The notes under the pieces were generated by a model. The model was given only the letters and a program-made list of their open reading frames with translations. It made no database searches and had not been told where the DNA came from. The position numbers and the translations under genes are program-made. A stretch of DNA of 64,000 bases, taken from JAGQRJ01 sp041402045 (lineage in GTDB: Bacteria > Planctomycetota > J058). The stretch covers positions 62,001 to 126,000 of the forward strand of contig JAWKSZ010000013.1 in NCBI GenBank assembly GCA_041402045.1, given 5' to 3'. How positions within the stretch are numbered: the first letter of the stretch is position 1; each line of letters opens with the position of its first letter. This document shows positions 38,480 to 47,775 of this stretch, piece after piece.

Positions 38480-39046
38480 GGACCCCGCGCCGCAACGGTG
38501 GTCGGGAGCTCGAGCGCGGGCGTGACGCTCCGAGGCGGTGCGCGTGGCCGCGGCGACCGCGAGCGAGGCGGACCTCGGCCGCGCTTCGGCGCTACCGAGG
38601 AGGCGGAAGGTCGCCCGGGCGGCGGGGTGATCTCGAGTCGACCTGAGCTGCGCGACCTGGCGCTGAAGGTGGTCGACCCGCGTCGCGCCCGACCGCGCGA
38701 CCTCGCGCGGTTCGTGGCCGGGCTCAGATCAGGGCGCCAGCTGAGCACTAACGGTGGCGATCGAGCTGGGCGTCGACGAGAGGGCGGCCTGCGCTACATG
38801 GCGTGCGCCGGGCGCTCCTGGGCGAGATCCTCGACGCCCTGTGCCAGGCGGGTCGAGGCGCGGGAGTGGCCCCGGGGCGGCTGCTCGACGTGTTCACCAA
38901 GGTGTGCGACGCGGTCGCCGCCTGGCAGGGCGTGGTGATCCACCGCGACCTCAAGCCGGACAACGTCATGGTCAGCGGTCGGAGGTGTAATCGCGGGCTG
39001 GGGTCTGGCCAAGATCCTGGGCCGGACGACCCGGCGCGGAGGACCT
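38480..39046 (+). pseudogene. Broken 5' part (kinase N-lobe and catalytic loop) of the WD40 kinase gene
   Basis: Kinase pieces are spread over the frames: 'RPELRDLALKVVDPRRARP' (the VALK-type lysine, about 38640-38695), LLDVFTKVCDAVA (about 38880-38920) and VIHRDLKPDNVMVSG (about 38935-38980), which is intact. The glycine loop is garbled near 38600, and the DFG-equivalent 'vdWGLAKIL' around 38998-39020 is out of frame. From 39047 the frame is clean. The part belongs to the kinase at 39047-42055; the start codon cannot be placed with confidence. Confidence 0.65.
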
Positions 39047-42000
39047 GTGACCTCAGGCAGCCGGGCGGAGGCCGGGGTCGGGCTGACCCAGGACGGCCAG
39101 GTCATGGGCACGCCGCAGTACATGGCGCCCGAACAGGCCCGCGGCGAGGTCGAGGCCATGGACGAGCGCGCCGACGTCTACGCGCTGGGCGCGATCCTGT
39201 ATGCGCTCTTGACCTACCAGGCTCCGGTCCAGGGCAAGAGCTTGCGGAGCGTGCTCGAGCGAGTGGCGGCGGGCCGCTTCCCGGTCCCCCGTCAGCGCGC
39301 TCCGGGGGTGCCCCTGGAGCTCGAGGCGGCGACCCTCAAGGCCATGGCCCTCGACCCCCGGCGCCGCTACCCCGGCGCCCTCGAGCTCAAGGCCGACGTG
39401 CAGGCGTTCCTCGACGCCCGGGCCGTGTCCGCGGTGAACTACCGGCTCCCGCAGCTGGCTTGGCTGTGGGTGCGGCGCAACGCGGCCGCCGCGGCGACGG
39501 GCGGCGCCGCGCTGGCGGTGCTCCTGGTCGTGGGGCTCGCGTTCGTGCTGTCGCTGAGCGCCGCCCGCGAGCGGGCCGAGGGTCAGGCCGATCGCGCGCA
39601 GCGCGAGGCCGCGGCCGCGGAGCGGGCCCGCGCCGCCGCCCTGGGGGAGGGCGAGAAGCTGCGCGAGGCCCTCGAGGAGCTGCGCGCGACCACGGCCCGG
39701 GAGCGGGCCGAGATCCAGCGGCGCGAGCGGGCGGAGGCCGAGGCCGCCAGCAAGGAGGCAGCGCTCGGCGAGGAGGCCGAGCGCCGCGTCGAGCAGGAGG
39801 CCGGGCGCCTCCTGGCCCGCGGGGACGTGCTGGCTCGCGAGGGGAGCTGGGCCGAGGCGCGCGCGCGCTACCGCGAGGCGCGCGACCTGCTGCTGGGGGC
39901 GGGCCGCGATCCAGGCGCCGCCGAGCTCGCCCTGTGGGAGACCCGAGGGCGGGCCCCGAGCCCGGGGCTCGTGATCCGGGGGGTGCGCGCCGACGCCGCC
40001 GGCGAGGACGCCAGGCCGCCGCTCGACTGCCGCCTGGCGGTCAGCCCCAGCGGCGCCCACGTGGTGGCTCCGCGGGAGACGACCGCCACGGAGAACGGGG
40101 TCGCCCTGTGGTCCCTCGTCGACGGGCGCGAGCTGCGGCAGGTCGACGTGCCCAGCGCCGAGCCGGGGCTGCCCGGCTTCGTGCCCCGGGTCGCGGCGTT
40201 CGCCGCCGACGACGCGCACCTGCTGCTGGGCGACGCGGGCGGGGTGGTCCGGCTCTACGCGGGGGACACGCCGGTGTGGGAGGCCACGGCTGGCGCCCAC
40301 GTCCTCGACCTCGCCGTGTCCCCCGACGGGCGCTGGGTCGCCTCCGCCGCCGACTCCTGGACCCGCGCAGGGGGCACGCTGGCGGTGTGGAGCGCAGCGG
40401 ACGGCGCCGAGCGCTGGCGTCAGCGCAGCGCGGCCCGCAGCGTGGCCTGGGTCGCGGGCGAGCTGCTCGTGGGGCAGACGGACGGCGCGATCCTGCGCCT
40501 CGACCCCGAGGACGGCCGGGAGCGCGGCCGGCTGCTCGGCCACGGCCAGGCCGTGGTCGACCTCGAGCCGCTGCCGGGAGGGCGCGTGGCCTCGGCGAGC
40601 CTCGACCACTCGGCTCGGCTGTGGCAGGTCGCGACCGGCGCGGAGCTGCGGCGCTGGAGCGGCCAGGGGCGGGTGCTGGCGCTGGCGGCAGACCCGCAGG
40701 GCGCGCGGCTCTTGGTGTGCGGCGGCAGCGAGCGCGCGACCGTCTACGACGTCGCGCGGGGGGAGGTGCTGGCGGTGCTCGCCGGCCACACGGGCGAGGT
40801 CTACGCCGGGGCGTTCTTGCCCGACGGCGACGTGGTCACCGCCGCCCGCGACGGGACGGCGCGGGTGTGGACCCTGGCAGGAGGGGCGGGCCTGCGGCGC
40901 TGGTCGGCCGGCGAGCGCGCGGTCACCGCCCTCGCGGCGGCGCCCTCCGGACTCGTGGCGGCCAGCGGCGACGCCGGCGGCGCCGTGACCCTCTGGGACG
41001 TGGCGAGCCAGCAGCCGCTGGTTCGCCTCGAGCTCGAGCAGGAGGTCCGCGCCCTGGACTGGAGCCGCGACGGGCTCGACCTCCTGGCCGCGACCGCCGA
41101 CGGCGCGATCCACCACCTCGACGGCGAGACGGGCCAGCAGGTCTCGGTCGTGCGCTTGCCCCCGGGGCATGAGCTGGTCTACGCCGCCTTCGGCCGCGGG
41201 CTCGAGGCGGTGGCCGCGAGCCAGCGCGGGGCGTTCCACCTGGACCTGGGCACTCGGCGCTTCCTGCGCGACTGGAAGGGGGCGCTGACCCCCGACGCGG
41301 GGTTCGCAGGCGGCGGACCGACGACGCCCTTCGTGGTGACCCCGGAGGACGCGGTGATCGACGCCCGCGGCGGGCGCTGGGAGCTGAGCTCGGGCCGGGG
41401 GCGAGCCGGCGGCGTCGGCGCGGGGGGCGTCTCGGCCCCCGCGCTCGACCGCGCCGGAGCCCGCGTGCTCCTCGCGCCGCCGGGGAGCAGGCACGAGGTG
41501 CAGCTCTGGGAGCTGCCCTTCCCGGCCCCCCAGCCGGCCGCCGCCGAGCCCCGAGCCGCGCTGCGCGGCCACCGGGACGAGGTGCTGGCGCTGGCGTTCC
41601 TCGAGGTGGAGGGCCGCGACCGCGCCGCGTCGGTGGGGCGGGACGGCGCGCTGCGGGTGTGGGACGTGAGGACGGGGACTCCGCTCCGCGCGCTGGCCGC
41701 GGGCGACGCCACGCGCCTGGTCGCGCTCCCCGGCGCCCGCTGGCTCACCGCCGACTCCCAGGGGCAGGTGGCGCTGTGGGACCTGGGGGCCCCGGCGCGC
41801 GCGCGGCGGTGGGAGCGGCGCCTCGAGTCCCCGGACCTCGGTCCGCAGCAGCGCCGCGAAGCGCGGGGGCGCTACCTCGCCGAGGCAGGCCGCGACGCGG
41901 CGGCCTCCGACCTGCTCGAGGGGCTCCGGGGCCTCGACGTCGCCGCCGTTCACTGGAGGGCGGGGCAGCGCGAGCGCGCCCGCGCCGCCTTGAGCGGGGC

Positions 42001-42055
42001 CGAGGGGGGCGCCCCGCGCTGGTATCTGGAGCTCTGCCGCCGCGCGCTCGAGTAG
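39047..42055 (+). CDS. Ser/Thr protein kinase with C-terminal WD40 beta-propeller (intact 3' portion)
   Basis: 1002 residues in the clean frame. It begins in the kinase activation segment (GTPQYMAPEQARG, then DVYALGAILYALL), completes the C-lobe by about residue 135, and passes one membrane helix (AAAATGGAALAVLLVVGLAFVLSL, in part). A charged Ala/Glu/Arg-rich coiled coil of about 100 residues (from AARERAEGQADRAQREAA onward) leads to a large propeller with many WD-type blades ('LAVSPDGRWVASAADS', 'GRVASASLDHSARLWQVATG', 'GDVVTAARDGTARVWTLAGG'). WD40 kinases of this kind are typical of Planctomycetota. The catalytic loop lies in the damaged 5' part. A sigma factor remnant lies upstream. Confidence 0.85.
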   Translation: MTSGSRAEAGVGLTQDGQVMGTPQYMAPEQARGEVEAMDERADVYALGAILYALLTYQAPVQGKSLRSVLERVAAGRFPVPRQRAPGVPLELEAATLKAMALDPRRRYPGALELKADVQAFLDARAVSAVNYRLPQLAWLWVRRNAAAAATGGAALAVLLVVGLAFVLSLSAARERAEGQADRAQREAAAAERARAAALGEGEKLREALEELRATTARERAEIQRRERAEAEAASKEAALGEEAERRVEQEAGRLLARGDVLAREGSWAEARARYREARDLLLGAGRDPGAAELALWETRGRAPSPGLVIRGVRADAAGEDARPPLDCRLAVSPSGAHVVAPRETTATENGVALWSLVDGRELRQVDVPSAEPGLPGFVPRVAAFAADDAHLLLGDAGGVVRLYAGDTPVWEATAGAHVLDLAVSPDGRWVASAADSWTRAGGTLAVWSAADGAERWRQRSAARSVAWVAGELLVGQTDGAILRLDPEDGRERGRLLGHGQAVVDLEPLPGGRVASASLDHSARLWQVATGAELRRWSGQGRVLALAADPQGARLLVCGGSERATVYDVARGEVLAVLAGHTGEVYAGAFLPDGDVVTAARDGTARVWTLAGGAGLRRWSAGERAVTALAAAPSGLVAASGDAGGAVTLWDVASQQPLVRLELEQEVRALDWSRDGLDLLAATADGAIHHLDGETGQQVSVVRLPPGHELVYAAFGRGLEAVAASQRGAFHLDLGTRRFLRDWKGALTPDAGFAGGGPTTPFVVTPEDAVIDARGGRWELSSGRGRAGGVGAGGVSAPALDRAGARVLLAPPGSRHEVQLWELPFPAPQPAAAEPRAALRGHRDEVLALAFLEVEGRDRAASVGRDGALRVWDVRTGTPLRALAAGDATRLVALPGARWLTADSQGQVALWDLGAPARARRWERRLESPDLGPQQRREARGRYLAEAGRDAAASDLLEGLRGLDVAAVHWRAGQRERARAALSGAEGGAPRWYLELCRRALE

Positions 42056-42158
42056 CGCTCGCTGGGAGGCGCGAGCACGACGGACGCCCCAGGGACGCTC
42101 GCGCCCGACCGTCCCGTCCCCTATCCTCGCCGGTCATGACTCGACCCTGGGGCTCCGC

Positions 42159-44450
42159 GTGGGCGTGAGCAGCAACGACTCGCAGCGCCTCCAAGCGGCG
42201 AAGCCGGGCAACCAATTCGGCACCTTCGAGGGCGTGTTCACGCCGAGCATCCTCACGATCCTCGGCGTGATCATGTTCATGCGCGCCTCGTTCGTGATCG
42301 GCAACGCGGGGATCGTCTACGCGATCGCGATCCTGTGCCTGGCCAAGGCGATCACGTTCACGACCTCGCTCTCGCTCTCCGCGATCGGGACCAACATGCA
42401 GGTCCGCGGCGGCGGCGCCTACTTCCTGATCTCGCGGGTGCTGGGCCCCGAGTTCGGCGGGGCGATCGGGATCGCGCTCTATTTCGCCCTCGCGCTCTCG
42501 GTGCCCTTCTACATCCTGGGCTTCACCGAGGCGCTCTCGCGCTCGGTCCCGAGCCTGGTGCCGCTGTTCCTGCTGGTGACCCTGGCGACCCTGGTCGCGG
42601 TGTTCGTCGTGTCCTACGTGGGCGCGGGCTGGGCGCTCAAGGCGCAGTACCTGATCATGGCGATCCTCGCGGTCTCGATCGTGTTCATGCTCGGGGGCGC
42701 GCTGCTGCAGTTCGACCCCGCGACCTTCCGCGAGAACCTGGGGCCGGGCTACGTGGAGCGCGAGGGCGGCGCCGGGGACTACTCGTTCTGGCTGATCTTC
42801 GCGATCTACTTCCCCGCGGCCACCGGGATCGACGCCGGCGTGAACATGTCCGGCGACCTCAAGGACGCCAACAAGAGCCTGCCCCGCGGGACCCTGGCCG
42901 CGGTGGGCGTGGGCTTCCTCGTCTACCTGATCCAGATCCTGATCGCCGGCGGCGCCTTCGCGCGCAGCGACCTGATCGAGACCCCCTACGACGTGCTCAA
43001 GGACCACGCGCTGTTCGGGCTCTCGTTCCTGGTCGTGGCCGGGGTGTGCGCGGCCACGCTCTCCAGCGCCCTGGGCAGCCTGCTGGGCGCGCCCCGGGTG
43101 CTGCAGGCGGTCTCCCGCGACCCGGTGCTCTCCTTCCTCGGCCCCTTCGGCAAGGGCGCGGGGCCGAACGACGAGCCCCGGCGCGCGCTGATCCTGACCA
43201 CCGTCCTCAGCGTGGGCGTGCTGGTGTGGGCCGAGCTCACCGGCGGCGCCGAGGGCGCCGCGCTGAACCTGGTGGCCTCGGTGATCACCATGTTCTTCCT
43301 CTACACCTACGGCATGGTGAACCTGGCCGCGTTCATCGAGGCCCTGGGCAAGAACCCGTCCTTCCGCCCCCGGTTCCGCTTCTTCCACTGGAGCACCGCG
43401 CTCCTGGGCGCGATCGGCTGCGTGGCCGCGGCCTTCCTGATCGACTGGAAGGCCGCCCTGGCCGCGGTGCTCATGCTCGGCGGGCTGCTGTGGTACCTCC
43501 GCACCCGCGAGCTCACGAGCTCGTATGCCGACGCGCGCCGCGGCTTCGTGTTCGCCAACGTGCGCACCAACATGCTGCGGCTTTCGCTCATGAAGGAGGA
43601 CACCAAGAACTGGCGGCCCACGGTCCTGATCTTCAGCGGCAACCCGGGCAACCGCGAGGAGCTGGTGAGCTTCGGGGTGTGGCTCGAGGCCGGGCGCGGG
43701 ATCGTGATCCTGGCGAACCTGCTCGTGGGCCCGCTGGAGCAGAACGCGCACCACCTGCCCAAGGCCAAGGAGCAGCTCCAGGCCTTCTGCCGCGAGCGCT
43801 CGCTGCAGGCCCTGCCCATGGTCATGGTCACCGAGGACCTCGCCGCCGGGGTGAGCGCCATGCTGCAGTCGGCGGGGCTGGGCCCGATCGACCCGAACCT
43901 CGTCGTGTTCGGCTGGGCCGAGGAGTCGGGGCGCATGGGCGGGCTCGGTCAGCACATTCGCACCTCGAACGTGCTGGGCAAGGCCGTGGTCCTGCTCAAG
44001 CGCGACCCGGACCTCCTGGCCCAGCTCGACCGCGGCGGACGCCGCGCGCGCCGCCGGATCGACGTGTGGTGGCGCGGTCGCGCCAACGGGACGCTCATGC
44101 TGCTCCTGGCGCACCTGCTCACCCGCAACTGGGAGTGGGCCGGGAGCGAGGTCCGCGTGCTGCGGCTCGTGCCCCACGAGAACGGGCGCGAGCCCGCCAT
44201 GCAGGCGCTGCAGGCGTTGATCGATCACTCCCGGGTGGACGCCACCGCGCTGACCCTGGTCGACGCGCGGCCGTTCCCCGAGGTCCTGCGCACCACCTCC
44301 GGGGACGCCGCCTGCGTGTTCCTCGGCTTCGGGATCCCCGACGCGGGCGCGGAGGAGCGCTGGCACGGCGGGTTCAGCAAGCTGCTCGAGGGGCTGCCGA
44401 CCACGCTCCTGGTCAACGCCCCCGAGGGCCAGGAAGAGCTCCTGGTCTAG
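42159..44450 (+). CDS. Amino acid/cation-chloride cotransporter (SLC12/APC superfamily) permease
   Basis: 763 residues, GTG start (a second GTG two codons on is possible). About twelve membrane helices in the first 480 residues. The first helix reads 'FGTFEGVFTPSILTILGVIMFMR', close to the GxxxGVxxPxxLxIxGVIxFxR signature of cation-chloride cotransporters, and 'PAATGIDAGVNMSGDLKDA' (split) matches the conserved helix-6 region. A soluble C-terminal domain of about 270 residues ('RPTVLIFSGNPGNREELV', 'LFFWA'-type strands, 'SSGDAACVFLGFGIP') corresponds to the regulatory domain of SLC12 proteins. Likely an electroneutral ion or amino-acid symporter at the cytoplasmic membrane; the substrate is unproven. 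Confidence 0.85.
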   Translation: MGVSSNDSQRLQAAKPGNQFGTFEGVFTPSILTILGVIMFMRASFVIGNAGIVYAIAILCLAKAITFTTSLSLSAIGTNMQVRGGGAYFLISRVLGPEFGGAIGIALYFALALSVPFYILGFTEALSRSVPSLVPLFLLVTLATLVAVFVVSYVGAGWALKAQYLIMAILAVSIVFMLGGALLQFDPATFRENLGPGYVEREGGAGDYSFWLIFAIYFPAATGIDAGVNMSGDLKDANKSLPRGTLAAVGVGFLVYLIQILIAGGAFARSDLIETPYDVLKDHALFGLSFLVVAGVCAATLSSALGSLLGAPRVLQAVSRDPVLSFLGPFGKGAGPNDEPRRALILTTVLSVGVLVWAELTGGAEGAALNLVASVITMFFLYTYGMVNLAAFIEALGKNPSFRPRFRFFHWSTALLGAIGCVAAAFLIDWKAALAAVLMLGGLLWYLRTRELTSSYADARRGFVFANVRTNMLRLSLMKEDTKNWRPTVLIFSGNPGNREELVSFGVWLEAGRGIVILANLLVGPLEQNAHHLPKAKEQLQAFCRERSLQALPMVMVTEDLAAGVSAMLQSAGLGPIDPNLVVFGWAEESGRMGGLGQHIRTSNVLGKAVVLLKRDPDLLAQLDRGGRRARRRIDVWWRGRANGTLMLLLAHLLTRNWEWAGSEVRVLRLVPHENGREPAMQALQALIDHSRVDATALTLVDARPFPEVLRTTSGDAACVFLGFGIPDAGAEERWHGGFSKLLEGLPTTLLVNAPEGQEELLV

Positions 44451-44506
44451 GGCGCGGGCTGCCCCTGCCCCGGCTCCGCAAGGTCGCGAGCTGGCTGGGA
44501 GGACGA

Positions 44507-44680
44507 TTTTACCGCCAAGGACGCCAAGGACGCCAAGGCTCCGCCCCGCGACGTCGTCTCGACAGGTAGAAGGATGGAAGGAAGGCTGACACGCCCTGGC
44601 ACTTCCCTCAATCCTTCTTCTTCGGGACCCGGAGCCGACCGCAGGCCTTGGCGTCCTTGGCGTCCGCGGCGGCGGTGAAA
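44507..44680. mobile_element. Dispersed palindrome-ended intergenic element, copy A
   Basis: 174 bp. The ends are an imperfect inverted repeat (TTTTACCGCC / GGCGGTGAAA), each continued by a 9-bp motif CGCCAAGGA repeated two or three times (left) or its complement (right). The interior contains CCCTCAATCCTTCTTC at 44604-44619. The reverse complement of this whole core aligns with copy B at 50691-50860. The left flank (44462-44505, containing AAGGTCGCGAGCTGGCTGG) is shared with copy B in the same orientation. It carries no coding frame. It lies between the transporter gene and purL. Confidence 0.7.
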
Positions 44681-44753
44681 TCACGTATCGCCGGCGCCCG
44701 CGACCCGGCCGCCGGTGCGCCCTGCGGCCGGAAGGCCACCACCTCTCCGCCAT

Positions 44754-46107
44754 ATGAGGCGACACCGCCTACCTCGCTGCGTCGAAGCCGTCCGCCGCGA
44801 CCCCAGCCCGCGACCGGCCCCGAGGGCGCGCTCCGCACCGACTCCGCGCCGCTGGCTTCGCCGTGGACGGGGTGCGCACCCAGCCCAGGTGTTCGAGCTG
44901 GCGCCGGTCGACGCCGCCACCGCCGAGCGCCTGGGGCGCGAGCTCCTCGCGAACCCGGTCCTGGACGCGCTGCGGTGCAGCCCGTCGGCGGGCTCTGCCG
45001 CCCCGGGGAGCGCGCGACCGTGCTCCGCCGCGACGGCGTCATGGACCCGGTCGCGCAGCTCTCGACCCTCGAGGCCGCCGCGCCCTGGGGTCGAGCTCGA
45101 CGCGTGCGCGCAGCCCAGCGGATCCCACCTCGCCGGAGACCCGCCGCGACCAGGCCGCCAGCGCCTGGTCGTGCACCATCGGCCCAACCAATGAAGTCGA
45201 CCGCGCGCAGGGCGACGACCAGCCCCGCGCCCGGGCAGCAGCCACGCAGCGCCTGGCCCGGACGTGCACCTGGCCACGGCCCGGCCTCGACGACGCCGCG
45301 CTGAGCGGCGTAGCTCTCGCGGGCCTCGAGCCTGGCCCTGGACGCGGTGGAAATGCGCGCGTCCGGGCCGCACTACGCCGAAGGCTGGGGCGCGCCCACC
45401 GACGTCGACTCGAACCTGACGGGCCTGGTCCGAGCACTGCAAGCGCAAGACCCTCACCGGCCCGATCACCTCACCGCGACCCGCGACGACGGGCCACCGT
45501 CACCTGATGCCCGGTTTCTCAGCGAACCGTGTTCGCCGCGACCCGGGCCTCGACCTCGAGCGCTGCCTCCTCGATGGGCCCCGTCGACAACGCGGGGTGA
45601 TCCGCTTCGACGACGACTACGGCGTGGCGATCAAGGTCGGAACCCCACAACCACCCTCGGCGATCGAGCCCTACGGCGGCGCGGGGACCGGGATCGGCAG
45701 GGTGATCCGCGACATTTGGGGACCACGGGCTCGGCGCCAAGCCTCCTGAACGTGGACGTGTTCTGCGTGGGCGACCTCGAGGCGCAGGCCGAGGAGCTGC
45801 CCCAGGGCGCCTGCATCCGCGCAGTGCTGCGCGGGATGCGTGGCCGGGGTCCGCGACTACGGCAGCCGCATGGGGATCCCCACCGCCTGCGGGGCGCTGG
45901 TGACCGAGCCGCGCGCCTCGGCGGCCCCCTGGTGGGCCACGCCGGGACCGTGGGCCTGATCGAGCGGCACTGGTCGCCAAACAGCCCCGAGACGGCGACT
46001 GGATCGTGGCCGACCGGGCGAGGCCGCGCACCGAGGGCGCGACGGCGTCAGGGCGACCTTCTCCTCGGACGCCCTGACCAGCCAGAGCGAGGTCGAGCGG
46101 CGGCGCG
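44754..46107 (+). pseudogene. purL: Frameshifted N-terminal part of PurL
   Basis: Motifs of PurL appear in the right order but in changing frames: VFELAPVDAATAERLGREL (44889-44945, the PurS-like first domain), WSEHCKRKTLTGPI (45426-45467, signature), GVIRFDDDYGVAIKV (to 45638), PSAIEPYGGAGTGIG (about 45654-45698), LLNVDVFCVGDLEAQAEEL, MGIPTACGALV (about 45868-45900) and TFSSDALTSQSEV (about 46053-46091). The ATP-binding ETHNHP motif reads GTPQPP because of compensating single-base shifts. The start near 44754 is an estimate. The gene is essential for purine synthesis, so true loss is unlikely unless a second copy exists. Confidence 0.8.
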
Positions 46108-47643
46108 GTGCGATCGAGCGGTCAGGAGAAGCTCGGCGACGTGCTGCTCGAGGTGCGCGAGCGCCTGCACGCGGTGACCGACTGCGGCGCCGGCGGGTTC
46201 TCCTCGGCGGTCGGCGAAATGGCCGAAGGCCTGGGGGCCGAGGTCGACCTGAGCCTGGCCCCGTTGAAGTACGCCGGGCTCGAGCCGTGGGAGGTGTGGA
46301 TCTCCGAGGCCCAAGAGCGCATGGTGCTCGCGGTGCCCGACGCCGAGGTCGAGGCGGTGTGCGCCGCCTTCGCCGCCGAGGACGTGGAGGCCGTGCGCCT
46401 GGGCCGCTTCCGCGCCAGCGGGCGGCTGGTGCTGCGCTGGGGCGAGCAGCAGGTGGCGGACCTCGACCTGGACTTCCTCCACGACGGCCTGCCCAAGCAG
46501 GCGCGGCAGGCGCGCTGGGAAGCGCGCGCCCCGCAGCCCTGGTCGGCGCCCAGCGTGGCCCCGGGCGAGGCCCTGCGCCGGGTGCTGGCCACCCCGACCG
46601 TGGGCTCCAAGGCCCCGATCGTGCGCCAGTACGACCACGAGGTGCAGGGCACCAGCGCGATCAAGCCCCTGTGCGGGGTCGGCGGCGGCGGCCCCAGCGA
46701 CGGGGTGGTGATCGCGCCGCGCCGCGGCTCGCGGCGCGGGGTGGTCGTGGGGCTGGGGCTGCACCCGCGGCTCTCGGACCTCGACCCCTACGCCATGGCG
46801 ACCTGGTCGATCGACGAGGCCCTGCGCAACGTGGTCGCCGCCGGCGCCGACCTCGACACCTGCGCGATCCTCGACAACTTCTCCTGGGGCGACTGCCGGC
46901 GGCCGGAGCAGCTCGGCTCCCTGGTGCGCGCCGCCGAGGCTTGCCGCGACGCGGCCCTGGCCTACCGGGTGCCCTTCGTCTCGGGCAAGGACTCGCTCAA
47001 CAACGAGTTCGTGCGCGCCGACGGCACGCGCCAGGCGATCCCGGGCACGCTCCTGATCACCGCGGTCGGGGTCATGGACGACGTGCTGCAGGCCGTGAGC
47101 ATGGACCTCAAGCGCCCGGGGCACCCGCTGCTCCTGGTCGGGGAGACCCGGGACGAGCTCGGGGGCGGGCTCTTGAACGCCGCCCTCGGACGCCAGGGCG
47201 GCGCCGTGCCTCGGGTGGACCTGGAGCGGGCCCCGGCGACCCTGCGCGCGGTGGGCGCGGCCCTGGCCTCGGGCGCGGTCCTCGCCTGCCACGACCTGAG
47301 CGAGGGCGGGCTCGCGGTCGCCGCCGCGGAAATGGCCTTCGCGGGCGGCGTGGGCCTCGAGCTCGACCTCGCCCCGGCGCCGGGGTCCCCGGACCTCTCC
47401 GCCTGGGCCTGGCTGTTCGCCGAGAGCCCCTCGCGCTTCCTGCTCGAGGTCGACCCCGGGCGGCTCGACGAGGTCCAGCGCGCGCTGGCCGGCGTGCCCG
47501 CGGCCCAGGTGGGGACGACCGCCGCCGCGCCGCGGCTGCGGATCCAGCACGGGGCCACCCTGCTCCTGGACGAGGACCTCGCCGGGCTGGACGCGGCCTG
47601 GCGCACGGCGCTCCACGGAGCGTTCCCGCCCGCCGACGTCTGA
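46108..47643 (+). CDS. purL: Phosphoribosylformylglycinamidine synthase PurL (intact C-terminal portion)
   Basis: 511 residues in one clean frame; GTG 46108 is only the first start codon of this frame, not the gene start. PurL catalyses the ATP- and ammonia-dependent conversion of FGAR to FGAM, step four of purine synthesis. Visible: the HAVTDCGAGGFSSAVGEMAE segment, a linker, then the second AIRS-like half with 'KPLCGVGGGGPSDGVVIAPR', ILDNFSWGDCR, 'PFVSGKDSLNNEF' and CHDLSEGGLAVAAAEM. There is no glutaminase domain at the C-terminus, so it is the PurL subunit type and would need separate PurQ; PurS-like residues lie in its own N-terminus. Upstream 1.35 kb is frameshifted. Confidence 0.9.
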   Translation: MRSSGQEKLGDVLLEVRERLHAVTDCGAGGFSSAVGEMAEGLGAEVDLSLAPLKYAGLEPWEVWISEAQERMVLAVPDAEVEAVCAAFAAEDVEAVRLGRFRASGRLVLRWGEQQVADLDLDFLHDGLPKQARQARWEARAPQPWSAPSVAPGEALRRVLATPTVGSKAPIVRQYDHEVQGTSAIKPLCGVGGGGPSDGVVIAPRRGSRRGVVVGLGLHPRLSDLDPYAMATWSIDEALRNVVAAGADLDTCAILDNFSWGDCRRPEQLGSLVRAAEACRDAALAYRVPFVSGKDSLNNEFVRADGTRQAIPGTLLITAVGVMDDVLQAVSMDLKRPGHPLLLVGETRDELGGGLLNAALGRQGGAVPRVDLERAPATLRAVGAALASGAVLACHDLSEGGLAVAAAEMAFAGGVGLELDLAPAPGSPDLSAWAWLFAESPSRFLLEVDPGRLDEVQRALAGVPAAQVGTTAAAPRLRIQHGATLLLDEDLAGLDAAWRTALHGAFPPADV

Positions 47644-47775
47644 CCGCCGCTCGCCGAGCGTTGAACAAGCCTTGCACAGGGCGATAGAAACCTCCCCGGC
47701 CGCGCTTTGCGCTGTCTGGGGCGCTTGCTAACGTCCCTGCGCCTTTGGCACCCACCCAACAGAGGATCCAGTTCC

